A stretch of DNA of 64,000 nucleotides from Flavobacterium petrolei (GCF_003314435.2 NZ_QNVY02000002.1:372001-436000); one strand, 5' to 3'; counted from the stretch's first letter, positions 44,335 through 53,193 are shown. Notes: a model not told the origin generated them from the sequence alone. Made by a program: numbers and translations.

Positions 44335-45168
44335 ATGAAAAGAATCGTAATTGCCTTATCAGTAATGGCCCTTTTAACTTCATGTGTTTCTAAAAAGAAA
44401 TACACTGAATTAGAAGCTCGAAACAAAGAAACTCAAGATTTACTAAATACAGCTACTGTAAAATTAAACACTTGTTTAGAAGAAAAAGCAGGTCTTGCAG
44501 CAACAGCAGCTACTTTAAAAGAGCAAAATCAGGGTTTAATCAGTGTTTCGAAAGACATGACTGTATTGTCAACTAAGGGTGCTCAAAACATTGAAAAAGC
44601 TTTAGAATCTATCAAAGAGAAAGATTTAAAAATAAGCAGAATGCAGGATGCTTTAACTAAAAAAGACAGTGTGACACTTGCATTAGTAACTAGTTTAAAA
44701 AGTTCAGTAGGAATATCTGATCCGGATATCGAAATAAATGTTGAAAAAGGTGTTGTTTTTATCTCAATTGCTGATAAATTGTTATTCAAAAGCGGAAGCT
44801 ACGAAGTAACAGACAGAGCTAAAATGGTTTTGGCGAAAGTTGCGAAAGTAGTGAATGACAAACCTGATTTTGAATGTATGGTTGAAGGACATACTGATAA
44901 TGTTCCTTACAATGGTACAGGTGTTTTATTAGACAACTGGGATTTAAGTGTAAAACGTTCTACTTCTATCATTCGTGTATTAACGAATCAATTAGGTGTT
45001 AAACCAGAGCAATTAATTGCGGCAGGAAGAAGCTCTTACATTCCTTTAGTAGCAAATGATTCTGCTGAAAACAGATCTCGTAACAGAAGAACTCGTATTG
45101 TAGTTTTACCTAAAATCGATCAATTCTACGAAATGATTGAAAAAGAAATGAAAAAACAAAGACCATAA
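44335..45168 (+). CDS. OmpA-family peptidoglycan-binding lipoprotein
   Basis: A 277-residue lipoprotein: signal peptide with lipobox LLTSC (Cys near 17), a coiled-coil region rich in Glu, Lys and Leu (residues 25-125), then a C-terminal OmpA domain with EGHTDNVPYNG near 184, the motif NWDLSVKRSTSIIRVL near 202, AAGRSSYIPLVAND and NRSRNRRTRIVVLP. It should anchor the outer membrane to the peptidoglycan. A strong terminator follows. Confidence 0.92.
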   Translation: MKRIVIALSVMALLTSCVSKKKYTELEARNKETQDLLNTATVKLNTCLEEKAGLAATAATLKEQNQGLISVSKDMTVLSTKGAQNIEKALESIKEKDLKISRMQDALTKKDSVTLALVTSLKSSVGISDPDIEINVEKGVVFISIADKLLFKSGSYEVTDRAKMVLAKVAKVVNDKPDFECMVEGHTDNVPYNGTGVLLDNWDLSVKRSTSIIRVLTNQLGVKPEQLIAAGRSSYIPLVANDSAENRSRNRRTRIVVLPKIDQFYEMIEKEMKKQRP

Positions 45169-45190
45169 TTTTTGTAAAATTTTTTATTAA

Positions 45191-45228
45191 AAGAGGTTGT
45201 CTAAAAAAGACAACCTCTTTTTTTTTAT
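45191..45228 (+). terminator. Intrinsic terminator of the OmpA-family gene
   Basis: GAGGTTGTC (45193-45201) pairs with GACAACCTC (45209-45217) across a 7-base loop, followed by more than ten T. Confidence 0.9.
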
Positions 45229-45320
45229 TGATAAACATGGTTGTGTAATTTCATTTTTATCATTCAATAAAAATCGTGAAGTTATATTATACACTAGAAA
45301 AGAATATTTAATCTTCTTAA

Positions 45321-46253
45321 TTAGTAAATGATACTATCCATTAATTTATCTAAAATCATTCGATACATTGGAGTTGGAACACCATATTTCATACCCTCTT
45401 TTACTACAAACTCGGTTAAGGAATTCACTTCTATTTTATGACCTGCCAACAAATCCCTATGCATAGATGATGTGTTATCTTGTGGTGATTTTTCGAGTTT
45501 AATGATTGTTTGAACAATAATATCATTTGGCAACGCTAATCCTTTTGCCAGAGCTACAGCAGTAATTTCATTGAGAAGTGAAATGTAAATTGCTTTGTTA
45601 TCCGGATTATTTAGAATCCCACCAATATTCTCATTCAAATAAGAAGTTACTGAAGCCAAAGCTGAAATAAATATAAATTTTTCCCAAACTGTTTCTTCTA
45701 TATTTTCAACAAGATAACTTTCGACAGAAGCCTTTTCGAAAATAGATTGCAGTTCCTTTAATGAAGAAATTGAAGTGTTTTTAGACCCAAAAAATAACTT
45801 TTCATAATGCCCTATTTTCTTTATCACCCCAGGAGATTCAATCATAGAAACAATATAAACGCATCCTTGCAAAACATTATTTTCAGGAAACAAATTTAGT
45901 ATGCGTTCTGTTGCATCAACGCCATTATATAAAGGTAAAATTATAGTTTTTGAAGTTATACAGTTTTTTATGGATTCAAAACTAGTTTCAATATCATAGG
46001 TTTTAGTTGCACAAATTAAGTAATCCAGTTTACCAATCTTTTCTGCATCATCCGAAAGCAATTTTGGAAAAACAATCATTTCACTTTCATCCAAAATGAT
46101 TTTCAAACCATTTGCAGCAATGGCTTTTTTAGTTTTGCCCCGAGCAATAAAAATAATTTCGATTGCATCTGAGTCAGCATAAGCTTTGGCTAATAACCCA
46201 CCAAAATAACCGCCTACTCCACCCAATCCTAAAATTCCAATTCTTGTTTTCAT
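45321..46253 (-). CDS. 2-dehydropantoate 2-reductase family (PanE/ApbA-like)
   Basis: A 310-residue NADPH-dependent ketopantoate reductase-like protein. The Rossmann motif is GILGLGGVGGYFGGLLAKAY near 6-25; CATKTYDI near 80 and LYNGVDATERI near 107 fit the family, and the catalytic Lys lies in VWEKFIFISALASV near 190. The C-terminal all-helical domain includes SSMHRDLLAGHKIEVNSL. PanE makes pantoate for CoA, but the family also includes other 2-keto reductases, so the substrate is uncertain. It is isolated. Confidence 0.82.
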   Translation of the reverse strand: MKTRIGILGLGGVGGYFGGLLAKAYADSDAIEIIFIARGKTKKAIAANGLKIILDESEMIVFPKLLSDDAEKIGKLDYLICATKTYDIETSFESIKNCITSKTIILPLYNGVDATERILNLFPENNVLQGCVYIVSMIESPGVIKKIGHYEKLFFGSKNTSISSLKELQSIFEKASVESYLVENIEETVWEKFIFISALASVTSYLNENIGGILNNPDNKAIYISLLNEITAVALAKGLALPNDIIVQTIIKLEKSPQDNTSSMHRDLLAGHKIEVNSLTEFVVKEGMKYGVPTPMYRMILDKLMDSIIY

Positions 46254-46482
46254 CGGTATAAAATTTATTTTTTAGTTGACCTTTATGTTATAGTTTTTTA
46301 TCTATTGTTTTTACTAATCCAAACTTGTTGTTATTGGCGATTTTATAACTACTAAGTAAAAAGAAAACCATTAAGAAATTTAGAAAATTAAGCTTTGGAA
46401 CTTAATGACACTTAATTTCTTAATGGTTTTCTTTTATTAGATTTCACAATCTTTATTTTATTAAATATTTTAATAAAAAAAA
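46254..46482. other. Intergenic stretch with a family 2 inverted-repeat element
   Basis: Apart from the inverted repeat at 46363-46431 and the T-run following RNase P RNA (46475-46482 on the minus strand), nothing supportable is present. Confidence 0.5.
46363..46431. repeat. Inverted-repeat element, family 2 copy B
   Basis: A perfect 18-bp inverted repeat (left arm GAAAACCATTAAGAAATT at 46363-46380; right arm 46414-46431), with a further AATTAAG / CTTAATT inside. About 60 of 69 positions resemble copy A at 35731-35795, including the word TTTAGAAAATTAAG. Confidence 0.75.
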
Positions 46483-46800
46483 TGCAGACCTATAAGCCGG
46501 ATTCTGTCTCCAATAAATTAGAGCCTTATCATTTATCTAGATCCCGCATTACTGCGAGACTCAAGCTATCTACCCTTCAACAACGGACGAGAAGCCCTTA
46601 AATGCTGATATACTTGATATTTCACCGCATAGAGTTTACCTGGTTTCACTACAGCATTACCTGTACATACTTTCTGTTGCACTTGTCCTAATCTCGTCCG
46701 TAAAGACGGGACCGACGGGTGTTACCCGCTATGCTTCCCTCTGGTGTCCGGACTTTCCTCCCTCTTGATTGCTCAAAACGGCGATAAGGCGGTCTGCAGG
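46483..46800 (-). ncRNA. rnpB: RNase P RNA
   Basis: The catalytic RNA of RNase P, which matures tRNA 5' ends. On the minus strand the P1 stem is TGCAGACC at the 5' end (46798-46791) and GGTCTGCA at the 3' end (46490-46483). Universal signatures follow: GAGGAAAGTCCGG near the 5' end, AAGGGTAG in the middle, and GACAGAATCCGGCTTAT before the 3' arm. A T-run directly after P1 gives termination. Size of about 318 bases fits bacterial type A RNA. No upstream protein gene overlaps it. Confidence 0.95.
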
Positions 46801-46918
46801 GCAAATTTACACTATTTAATTCTTTTTTTTCATTTACTGTTGCTTACTTTAACAAGCCTTTTACAAACAATTCATAATAAAATAGTTACCTTTAATAAAT
46901 AACTAAAAAATCTCTATT

Positions 46919-47218
46919 ATGTCAAATATGTATCATTATGCCACCGTTTCTAAAGCCTTAGACGATTTGAATGAGATGGGGTTTACCTTTGATTTTAATC
47001 TTCATGAAGAAGATATTGTAAAAAATCCAAGCCATTATGAAATTCAACATATTTATCGTTACGAAGGAGACACCAATCCAGATGACGAAGCAACAGTTTA
47101 TGGCATAAAATCAACTTCGGGTAAAAAAGGTGTGTTTGTAGCTGGATATGCAGCAAATTCAGATAATGGTGCCGCAAGAGTTTTAATCGATCTTAGCATC
47201 AAAGGAAGAGACAAGTAA
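46919..47218 (+). CDS. Conserved hypothetical protein, 99 residues (often mislabelled PRPP synthetase)
   Basis: A small soluble protein: [25 protein letters not shown] near 9-32, then [42 protein letters not shown]. It has no PRPP synthetase motifs and is a third of that enzyme's size; similar Bacteroidota proteins often carry that label in databases. The pattern suggests a compact alpha+beta domain. Function unknown. It is upstream of dnaX in the same direction but separated by 246 bases that include a stem-loop repeat. Confidence 0.78.
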   Translation: MSNMYHYATVSKALDDLNEMGFTFDFNLHEEDIVKNPSHYEIQHIYRYEGDTNPDDEATVYGIKSTSGKKGVFVAGYAANSDNGAARVLIDLSIKGRDK

Positions 47219-47258
47219 ATCCTTTTCTAAAAGAACTTAAATCAATTATTTTTTTAGA

Positions 47259-47348
47259 AGCTAATTCCAGCTATACGTTGTAATCTTATCCGCCGAACAC
47301 CGGCGAATAAGGATTTTAAATACAAACGCAGTTCACTGAACTCCGATA
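47259..47348. repeat. Intergenic stem-loop repeat, family 1 copy C
   Basis: The core hairpin CTTATCCGCCG / CGGCGAATAAG (about 47285-47310) is flanked by AGCTAATTCCAGCTATACGTT on the left and TTTTAAATACAAACGCAGTTC on the right. Left words match copy A (AGCTATTCCTGCTATCCGCTT). It lies between the 99-residue gene and dnaX. Confidence 0.55.
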
Positions 47349-47459
47349 AAATTATAGTACTGTGAAGTAATCTGGGCTAGAAAATTTGGAGAACAAAAAC
47401 CATTCTGAAAATTATAAAATCTTTCAATCCTTAAATTTTTGCATCTTTAAATTAAAACC

Positions 47460-47467
47460 TATATTTG
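47460..47467 (+). promoter_or_regulatory. Candidate -7 box (TATATTTG) of dnaX
   Basis: TATATTTG matches TAnnTTTG and lies 18 bases before the ATG at 47486. It overlaps an in-frame TTG at 47465, which argues against that TTG as the start. Confidence 0.5.
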
Positions 47468-47485
47468 CTTTCGAATAAAATTTCT

Positions 47486-48571
47486 ATGGAACAATTTGTT
47501 GTATCGGCCCGTAAATATCGTCCTCAAACATTTAAAGATGTTGTTGGACAAAAAGCCATTACCAATACTTTATTGAATGCCATAGAAAGCAATCACTTAG
47601 CTTCAGCATTGTTATTTACAGGACCTCGTGGTGTTGGAAAAACAACTTGTGCCCGTATTTTGGCTCGTAAAATTAATCAGCCAGGATATGATGATCCTAA
47701 TGAAGATTTTGCCTTTAATGTTTTCGAATTAGATGCTGCTTCTAACAATTCTGTTGATGATATTAGGAATCTTATTGACCAAGTTAGGATCCCACCACAA
47801 ACGGGACAATACAAAGTCTATATTATAGATGAGGTTCACATGTTATCATCGGCAGCTTTTAATGCTTTCTTGAAAACATTGGAAGAACCGCCAAAACATG
47901 CCATTTTTATTTTGGCAACGACCGAAAAACATAAAATTATTCCAACGATACTTTCTCGTTGTCAGATATTTGATTTCAAAAGAATTACCGTAAAAGATGC
48001 CAAAGAACATCTTGCCGAAGTAGCCACTAGCCAAGGCGTAGTTTTTGAAGATGACGCTTTGCACATTATAGCTCAAAAAGCGGATGGCGCCATGCGCGAT
48101 GCTTTATCGATTTTTGACCGAGTAGTTTCTTTTTGTGGAAAAGATTTAACACGTCAGGCCGTTACAGAGAATTTGAATGTATTGGACTACGAAACGTATA
48201 TCAATGTAACCGATTTAATCTTGGAAAACAAAATCCCAGATTTATTGATGGCTTTTAACGAAATTCTTGCCAAAGGTTTTGATGCACATCATTTTGTATC
48301 CGGATTAGCTTCACATTTTAGGGATTTATTGGTTTCTAAAACACCAGCAACTTTATCTTTATTAGAAGTTGGTGAACAAGCGCAACAAATGTATGGCGTG
48401 CAAGCACAAAAATGCAGTCAAGACTTTCTTTTAAAAGGAATCGAGATTGCAAATGATTGTGATTTAAAATACAAACTGAGCCAAAACCAACGACTTCTTG
48501 TTGAACTTTGCCTGATGCAACTTGCCTCTATCACTTATGATGGAGAAAAAAAAAAGTTGAGCAATATATAA
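47486..48571 (+). CDS. dnaX: DNA polymerase III gamma/tau subunit, zero-frame product (gamma-length)
   Basis: The clamp-loader motor subunit. From ATG 47486 (MEQFVVSARKYRPQTFKDVVGQ) the zero frame gives 361 residues: AAA+ Walker A FTGPRGVGKTTCARILAR near 42-59, FELDAASNNSVDDIR near 83, Walker B VYIIDEVHMLS near 111, sensor 1 ATTEKHKI, GAMRDALSIFDRV and a helical collar. It lacks the four-Cys zinc module found in E. coli DnaX. The frame ends shortly after a run of ten A (48546-48555) in a TAA at 48569-48571; the tau C-terminus continues in the -1 frame. The slip site A-AAA-AAG is in the right phase for frameshifting. Confidence 0.92.
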   Translation: MEQFVVSARKYRPQTFKDVVGQKAITNTLLNAIESNHLASALLFTGPRGVGKTTCARILARKINQPGYDDPNEDFAFNVFELDAASNNSVDDIRNLIDQVRIPPQTGQYKVYIIDEVHMLSSAAFNAFLKTLEEPPKHAIFILATTEKHKIIPTILSRCQIFDFKRITVKDAKEHLAEVATSQGVVFEDDALHIIAQKADGAMRDALSIFDRVVSFCGKDLTRQAVTENLNVLDYETYINVTDLILENKIPDLLMAFNEILAKGFDAHHFVSGLASHFRDLLVSKTPATLSLLEVGEQAQQMYGVQAQKCSQDFLLKGIEIANDCDLKYKLSQNQRLLVELCLMQLASITYDGEKKKLSNI

Positions 48572-49221
48572 TTCCACCTACTTATTATAGAAAGAATGAT
48601 TATTCAATAACCATTCAAACGAAAGTTGAAGATTCAAAACCTGCTATGCCAGTGGGAGAATCAGTTCCATCAAAAGAACCGGAAACTAAAACTGCTGTTC
48701 CATCAATTCCAGTTCCCAGTCCCGCAACAAAAAGTAGTATTCCACAATCAGAAGGAATAAAGGTTTCCGCGTTTTCATTAGCCAGTATTCGTGCTAAAAA
48801 AGCATTAGAAGAAAGCAATAAAGGAATCGTCAAAGAAGTGCTTCATTTGCCAACAGAAGCTTTTTCAGAGACTGAAATGTTGCTGCAGTGGAATAAATAT
48901 GCACAACGTTTAGGCGATAAAGGCTATAGAATTATGGAATCTCTATTGCTTATTAACGATCCAAAATTAAATGGAACCGCCATAACAATTGAATTGCCTA
49001 ATGAAGGATCAAAATTAGATTTCGAAAAAGAAATACATGGACTTTTAGGACATTTAAAAGGTCATTTACAAAATCATGACCTTACAATTGAGGTTATTGT
49101 AAATGAAAGTATAGAGAACAAAAGAAGCTTTAATGACCAAGACCGCTACAACAGATTATTAGAAATAAATCCAAATATTGAGCTTTTACGCACAACATTT
49201 GGATTAGATTTAGACGCATAA
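48556..49221 (+). CDS. dnaX: Tau C-terminal region of DnaX in the -1 frame
   Basis: Directly after the slip site the -1 frame is open without stop from the A run to 49221, reading VEQYIIPPTYYRKNDYS, a Pro/Lys-rich linker, then KVSAFSLASIRAKKALEESN and a C-terminal domain (LQWNKYAQRLGDKGYRIMESLL, NRLLEINPNIELLRTTFGLDLD) characteristic of the Bacteroidota DnaX C-terminus. The first in-frame ATG (48646) comes 90 bases in and has no evident independent promoter. So this is most simply the tau-specific end of dnaX, reached by ribosomal or transcriptional slippage, or an indel/sequencing error in the A10 run. Confidence 0.8.
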   Translation, partial: VEQYIIPPTYYRKNDYSITIQTKVEDSKPAMPVGESVPSKEPETKTAVPSIPVPSPATKSSIPQSEGIKVSAFSLASIRAKKALEESNKGIVKEVLHLPTEAFSETEMLLQWNKYAQRLGDKGYRIMESLLLINDPKLNGTAITIELPNEGSKLDFEKEIHGLLGHLKGHLQNHDLTIEVIVNESIENKRSFNDQDRYNRLLEINPNIELLRTTFGLDLDA

Positions 49222-49233
49222 TCTGTATTAAAA

Positions 49234-50124
49234 TTATATTTTACCGTAATACATTGCTTTTACAATTCCATCCGAAAGACCTATTTTAGGAACATAAATA
49301 TTTCGTGCTCCACTCCACTTCATCGCATTCAGATAAATTCTTGTCGCAGGGATAATTACATCGGCACGATCTGGATTCAGACCTAATTCAGAAATTCTTT
49401 GTTCATAAGTAAGAGAATTCAAAAAAGCATATTGCGAATTCATATAAATGTAGGAAAGTGGTTTTTCTTGCATTTTCCCCGACATTTTAAAGAGCTTATT
49501 TATATTTCCTCCAGAACCTATCAGCGTAACATCATCATATTCTTGCGTATTGGTTTTAATCCATTTTTCGATTTCATCCCATACAACATCGCAAACCATA
49601 TCATTCAATAAACGGACGGTTCCGGCTTTGAACGATCTTGAATTAATCATTTTGCCGTTAGAAAAAAGTGTAAACTCAGTACTTCCTCCACCAACATCAA
49701 CAAAAAGATAGGTTTGATCTGTTTTTAACAAATAATGTAAATCAGTGGAAGCTATGATAGCAGCTTCTTTTTTCCCATCAATAATTTCTATTTTTATATC
49801 TGCTTTTTTCTTAATTAATGCTACAACTTCCTTACCATTATAGGCTTCACGCATCGCTGATGTCGCAAAAGCCATATAGCGCTCTACTTTATGAACCTTC
49901 ATCAACAAGTTGAAAGCCTTCATTGCATCACACATTCTTTCGATATTCTCTTCTGAAATCTCACCAACTGTAAAAGCGTCCTGACCAAGACGAATGGGTA
50001 CTCGAACCAGGGAACTTTTATTAAACTGAGGCTCTTTTCCCTCTTGTTCCACAATATTAGCAATTAACAAACGCATGGCATTGGAACCAATATCTATTGC
50101 TGCATATTTTTTTATTTTAATCAT
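49234..50124 (-). CDS. ppx: Ppx/GppA family exopolyphosphatase
   Basis: A 296-residue actin-fold phosphatase of the Ppx/GppA family. The phosphate-1 loop is AAIDIGSNAMRLLIA near 8-22, the second loop is FVDVGGGSTEFTLF near 141-154, and TLIGSGGNINKLFKM and NPDRADVIIPATRIYL near 250 complete the family. At about 300 residues it has only the two actin-like domains, without the extra C-terminal domains of E. coli Ppx. It degrades polyphosphate or removes phosphate from pppGpp. It follows ppk1 and sixA on the same strand. Confidence 0.9.
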   Translation of the reverse strand: MIKIKKYAAIDIGSNAMRLLIANIVEQEGKEPQFNKSSLVRVPIRLGQDAFTVGEISEENIERMCDAMKAFNLLMKVHKVERYMAFATSAMREAYNGKEVVALIKKKADIKIEIIDGKKEAAIIASTDLHYLLKTDQTYLFVDVGGGSTEFTLFSNGKMINSRSFKAGTVRLLNDMVCDVVWDEIEKWIKTNTQEYDDVTLIGSGGNINKLFKMSGKMQEKPLSYIYMNSQYAFLNSLTYEQRISELGLNPDRADVIIPATRIYLNAMKWSGARNIYVPKIGLSDGIVKAMYYGKI

Positions 50125-50202
50125 CTTCGTTTTGATTCGTTTAATTTCTTATTAATTGTTTGATTCTTTTGTTAAAGTTCCACTTTAATCATGAACAAAC
50201 AA

Positions 50203-52290
50203 TTATACTTTTTCCTCTTCATTTAATACTGCGTCCAGCTTTTTTTGATAGTATTTATAGGTCTCTAATTGTGCTCTAAAAATAGGATTATGATTTCTAG
50301 GGCGATACTTGTTATCTAATTTATAAGAGTGAAAACGGGCTTTTACATTTCCTTTCCAACCAATATCAAAATTATCAATTAGCTCATTTTTTATTCCCTG
50401 ATCGTAAATGGGACATGTCACTTCAACTCTTCCATCAAGATTTCTAGTCATGAAATCCGCTGACGAAATATAAACTTCAGTTTGTCCGGCATTTCCAAAA
50501 ATATAAATTCTAGAATGCTCTAAATAATTATCGACAATACTTATTGCTTCTATATTGTCACTCATTCCAGGAATACCGGGAATTAAGGAACAAATCCCTC
50601 TGACTTCAAGTTGAATTTTTACTCCGGCTCTGCTTGCTTCATATAATTTATCAATCATTGCAAAATCAGATAAACTATTCATTTTTAGTTTTATATGCGT
50701 TTTCCTTCCTGCTAGTGCATGCGTAATTTCTCTGTCAATTAACTTAACGAATTTAGTTCTGGTGTAATGTGGTGAAACAATGAGGTGTTTGTATCGATGA
50801 ACTCTATAATTGATATCAAAAAACTCAAAAATTCTCATAATATCTTTCAAAATTTGCTGATGACTGGTAAACAGAGTGACATCCGTATATACTTTGGCAG
50901 TAGATTCATTGAAATTTCCTGTTGAAATAAAGCCGTATCTTTTTATTTTCTCATTTTCAATTCTTTCAATAACACAAATTTTACTGTGCACTTTCAGGCC
51001 TTTTATACCAAAAATAAGTTCAATACCTTCCAATTGCATTTGCTCTGCATAGGAAATATTGGATGCTTCATCAAAGCGAGCTTGCAATTCGATTTGAACG
51101 GTAACTTTTTTTCCATTTTTGGCCGCATTTATTAGCGAACTGATAATTTGAGAATTTTTTGCCAATCGATACAGTGTGATTTTTATCGAAATTACTTTGG
51201 GATCTAACGCTGCTTCACGCAAAAACTTGGTCAAATAGGAAAATGATTGGTACGGCGCATTTAATAAATAATCTTTCTCACTTATTTTTTCGAGCATACT
51301 TCCTTCAAGACTTAATCCCGGAATAGGAAGCGGATCATTTGTTTGATATAATAAATCATATCTTCCAAGATTTGGAAAATTCATATAATCCCTTCTATTG
51401 TGATATCTACCGCCGGGAATGATACTGTCAGTGGAGACAATTTTCATTTTATCCAGAAAAAACTTTAAAGTATCTTCTTCAATTAACTGATCGTAAATAA
51501 AACGTACCGGCTCCCCTATTCTTCGGTCTTTTACACTCAATGATATTTTTTCGATCATACTTTTACTTAAATCACTATCGATGTCAAGTTGCGCATCTCT
51601 GGTAATTTTTATCATGTGAGCCGAAACGCTTTTGTAATCAAAAATATTAAAAATATTACTAAGATTATGGCGAATAACATCATCCAAAAGGATAATATAT
51701 TGTTTTTCATTATTGGATGGTAAAACAACAAAACGGTTAATGGTTTTAGGAATTTCGATAACTGCATAACGAACCTCTGAGTTTTTATTCATTACCAATT
51801 TAATCGCTAAATAACCTGAAGTATCTTTCAATACGGGGAATTCTGCCAAATCATTTAAGATTATGGTAACTAATTCCGGACTCACTTTTTGAATAAAAAA
51901 ATCTTTCAGGAAAATTTCTTGTTCAACAGTAATGTCGGTTTCGGTAATGATAAAAATATTTTTAGTTTCCAGTTCGCTTTCGATAATATTCAATATTCGA
52001 AGACTTTCAGACTGTTGCTGAATAACGATTTCGGTAATATCCTTGACTAATTGCTGAGCAGATATACCTCCAAGATATTTTTCGCCGGATATGCCTGTTA
52101 AGCTTAAACGTCTGATGGCGGCAAATCGTACTCTGAAAAATTCGTCTAAATTGTTCGAAAAAATACCTAAAAAACGTAACCTGTCTAGTAACGGAACGGA
52201 ATGATCACCAGCTTCTTGAAGCACTCTGGCGTTGAAAGCTAACCAGCTTTTTTCTCTATCAATGTATTTATATTCTAATACTTTATTCAT
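50203..52290 (-). CDS. ppk1: Polyphosphate kinase 1
   Basis: A 695-residue PPK1 that polymerises the gamma-phosphate of ATP into polyphosphate; membrane-associated. Start at ATG 52290, which overlaps the sixA stop as ATGA (4-base overlap); a longer frame to 52347 lies inside sixA and is not needed. Motifs: the N-terminal YIDREKSWLAFNARVLQEA; RFDEASNISYAEQM; the phosphohistidine in GLKVHSKICVIER near 418; GFISTGNFNE; and the second PLD-like half ISSADFMTRNLDGRVEV near 625. It forms the core of a sixA-ppk1-ppx polyphosphate block. Confidence 0.95.
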   Translation of the reverse strand: MNKVLEYKYIDREKSWLAFNARVLQEAGDHSVPLLDRLRFLGIFSNNLDEFFRVRFAAIRRLSLTGISGEKYLGGISAQQLVKDITEIVIQQQSESLRILNIIESELETKNIFIITETDITVEQEIFLKDFFIQKVSPELVTIILNDLAEFPVLKDTSGYLAIKLVMNKNSEVRYAVIEIPKTINRFVVLPSNNEKQYIILLDDVIRHNLSNIFNIFDYKSVSAHMIKITRDAQLDIDSDLSKSMIEKISLSVKDRRIGEPVRFIYDQLIEEDTLKFFLDKMKIVSTDSIIPGGRYHNRRDYMNFPNLGRYDLLYQTNDPLPIPGLSLEGSMLEKISEKDYLLNAPYQSFSYLTKFLREAALDPKVISIKITLYRLAKNSQIISSLINAAKNGKKVTVQIELQARFDEASNISYAEQMQLEGIELIFGIKGLKVHSKICVIERIENEKIKRYGFISTGNFNESTAKVYTDVTLFTSHQQILKDIMRIFEFFDINYRVHRYKHLIVSPHYTRTKFVKLIDREITHALAGRKTHIKLKMNSLSDFAMIDKLYEASRAGVKIQLEVRGICSLIPGIPGMSDNIEAISIVDNYLEHSRIYIFGNAGQTEVYISSADFMTRNLDGRVEVTCPIYDQGIKNELIDNFDIGWKGNVKARFHSYKLDNKYRPRNHNPIFRAQLETYKYYQKKLDAVLNEEEKV

Positions 52291-52772
52291 CTTAAATCTT
52301 TGGGGAATATTATTTTTTTTATTTTGCCTTTCTTTATTTTTTTCCAATCATCCGTATCAAATTTAAATGACACAAAACCAGATGTAGGAACATTTTCAAT
52401 GGAAACGTCACCAAATTTATTAACAAAATCTGTAATTGCCGCGTTATGTCCAAAAAGAATAACACTATCAAAATTATTATTACAAGATTTGATTACTTTT
52501 TCCAATTTCTTTTCATCAAAAGTATAAAGGTCGTCTTTGTAAATGATACTTTCAATAGGATACGAAATATTCTGAGCAAAAATTAAAGCAGTATCAGTCG
52601 CCCTTTTCGCATTACTACTCCAAATTATATATGTTTTAGGAATTGAATTTTTAGCTTCGGTCGCTACCAGATGAGCATCTTTTACACCTTGACAAGTCAA
52701 ACCGCGATCTTTATCACCCATGGGAACTTCCCAACTTGATTTTGCATGGCGAACCAATATTAAGTTTTTCAT
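52287..52772 (-). CDS. sixA: SixA-like phosphohistidine phosphatase (histidine phosphatase family)
   Basis: A 161-residue protein with the histidine-phosphatase signature LILVRHAKSSWE near 4-15 (nucleophile His), DRGLTCQGVKDAHLVA, IWSSNAKRATDTALIF near 50-65 and the second catalytic His in ILFGHNAAITDFV near 107-118. SixA removes phosphate from histidine-phosphorylated proteins such as phosphotransfer domains. The stop overlaps the ppk1 start (ATGA), so production of the two is probably coupled; it may counteract PPK1-linked histidine phosphorylation, which is speculation. Confidence 0.9.
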   Translation of the reverse strand: MKNLILVRHAKSSWEVPMGDKDRGLTCQGVKDAHLVATEAKNSIPKTYIIWSSNAKRATDTALIFAQNISYPIESIIYKDDLYTFDEKKLEKVIKSCNNNFDSVILFGHNAAITDFVNKFGDVSIENVPTSGFVSFKFDTDDWKKIKKGKIKKIIFPKDLR

Positions 52773-53193
52773 AATGATGAATAAAATGGTGAAAAATCAA
52801 GAAACAGACAAAAATTTTAGTCCCTAATTTACAAAACAAAAGATAATCATTTAAACTTTTATCATTATTTTGTGAAATTAGTATAGAAAAAAGTAAAAAT
52901 CAATAAATATGAATTATATCAGAAATTTTAAAAAGGAGAAGAATAAAAATAAAGAGATTTTAAACAGAATATAAAACTGTTCAACGTCAACGAGTTTCAA
53001 GAAAATGTTATTTAAAATTCAATAGAATTAAAATAAAATTTTGGCACTACCCTATAAAAATGGACATTAGATAATAATTTTTAGTAGAAATTATTTTTAA
53101 AGTATTTTAAAAAATAAGAAGATAGAACTCATTCAATTATAATATTGAAAACTAGAAGTTACTAACCTATGCATATAATTAAATATTGAAAAT
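52773..53193. other. Gene-free AT-rich stretch
   Basis: No reading frame longer than about 20 codons, repeat or RNA signature is evident. The sixA promoter must lie at its left end, and the terminator of the CAP gene lies at its right end. Confidence 0.5.

Noticed and set aside
46483..46800. tmRNA or other stable RNA in place of RNase P RNA
   Set aside because: The GAGGAAAGTCCGG and AGAATCCGGCTTAT signatures and the P1 pairing identify RNase P RNA; no tRNA-like ends or tag frame are present.
48546..48571. dnaX as a simple pseudogene
   Set aside because: Both halves have intact family sequence and the join is exactly at a phased slippery site; slippage or a homopolymer sequencing error is more likely than loss of an essential gene.
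52909..52974. Short plus-strand frame of 21 codons (MNYIRNFKKEK...) in the sixA-CAP gap
   Set aside because: Too short, low complexity, with no promoter box, terminator or conservation I can point to.
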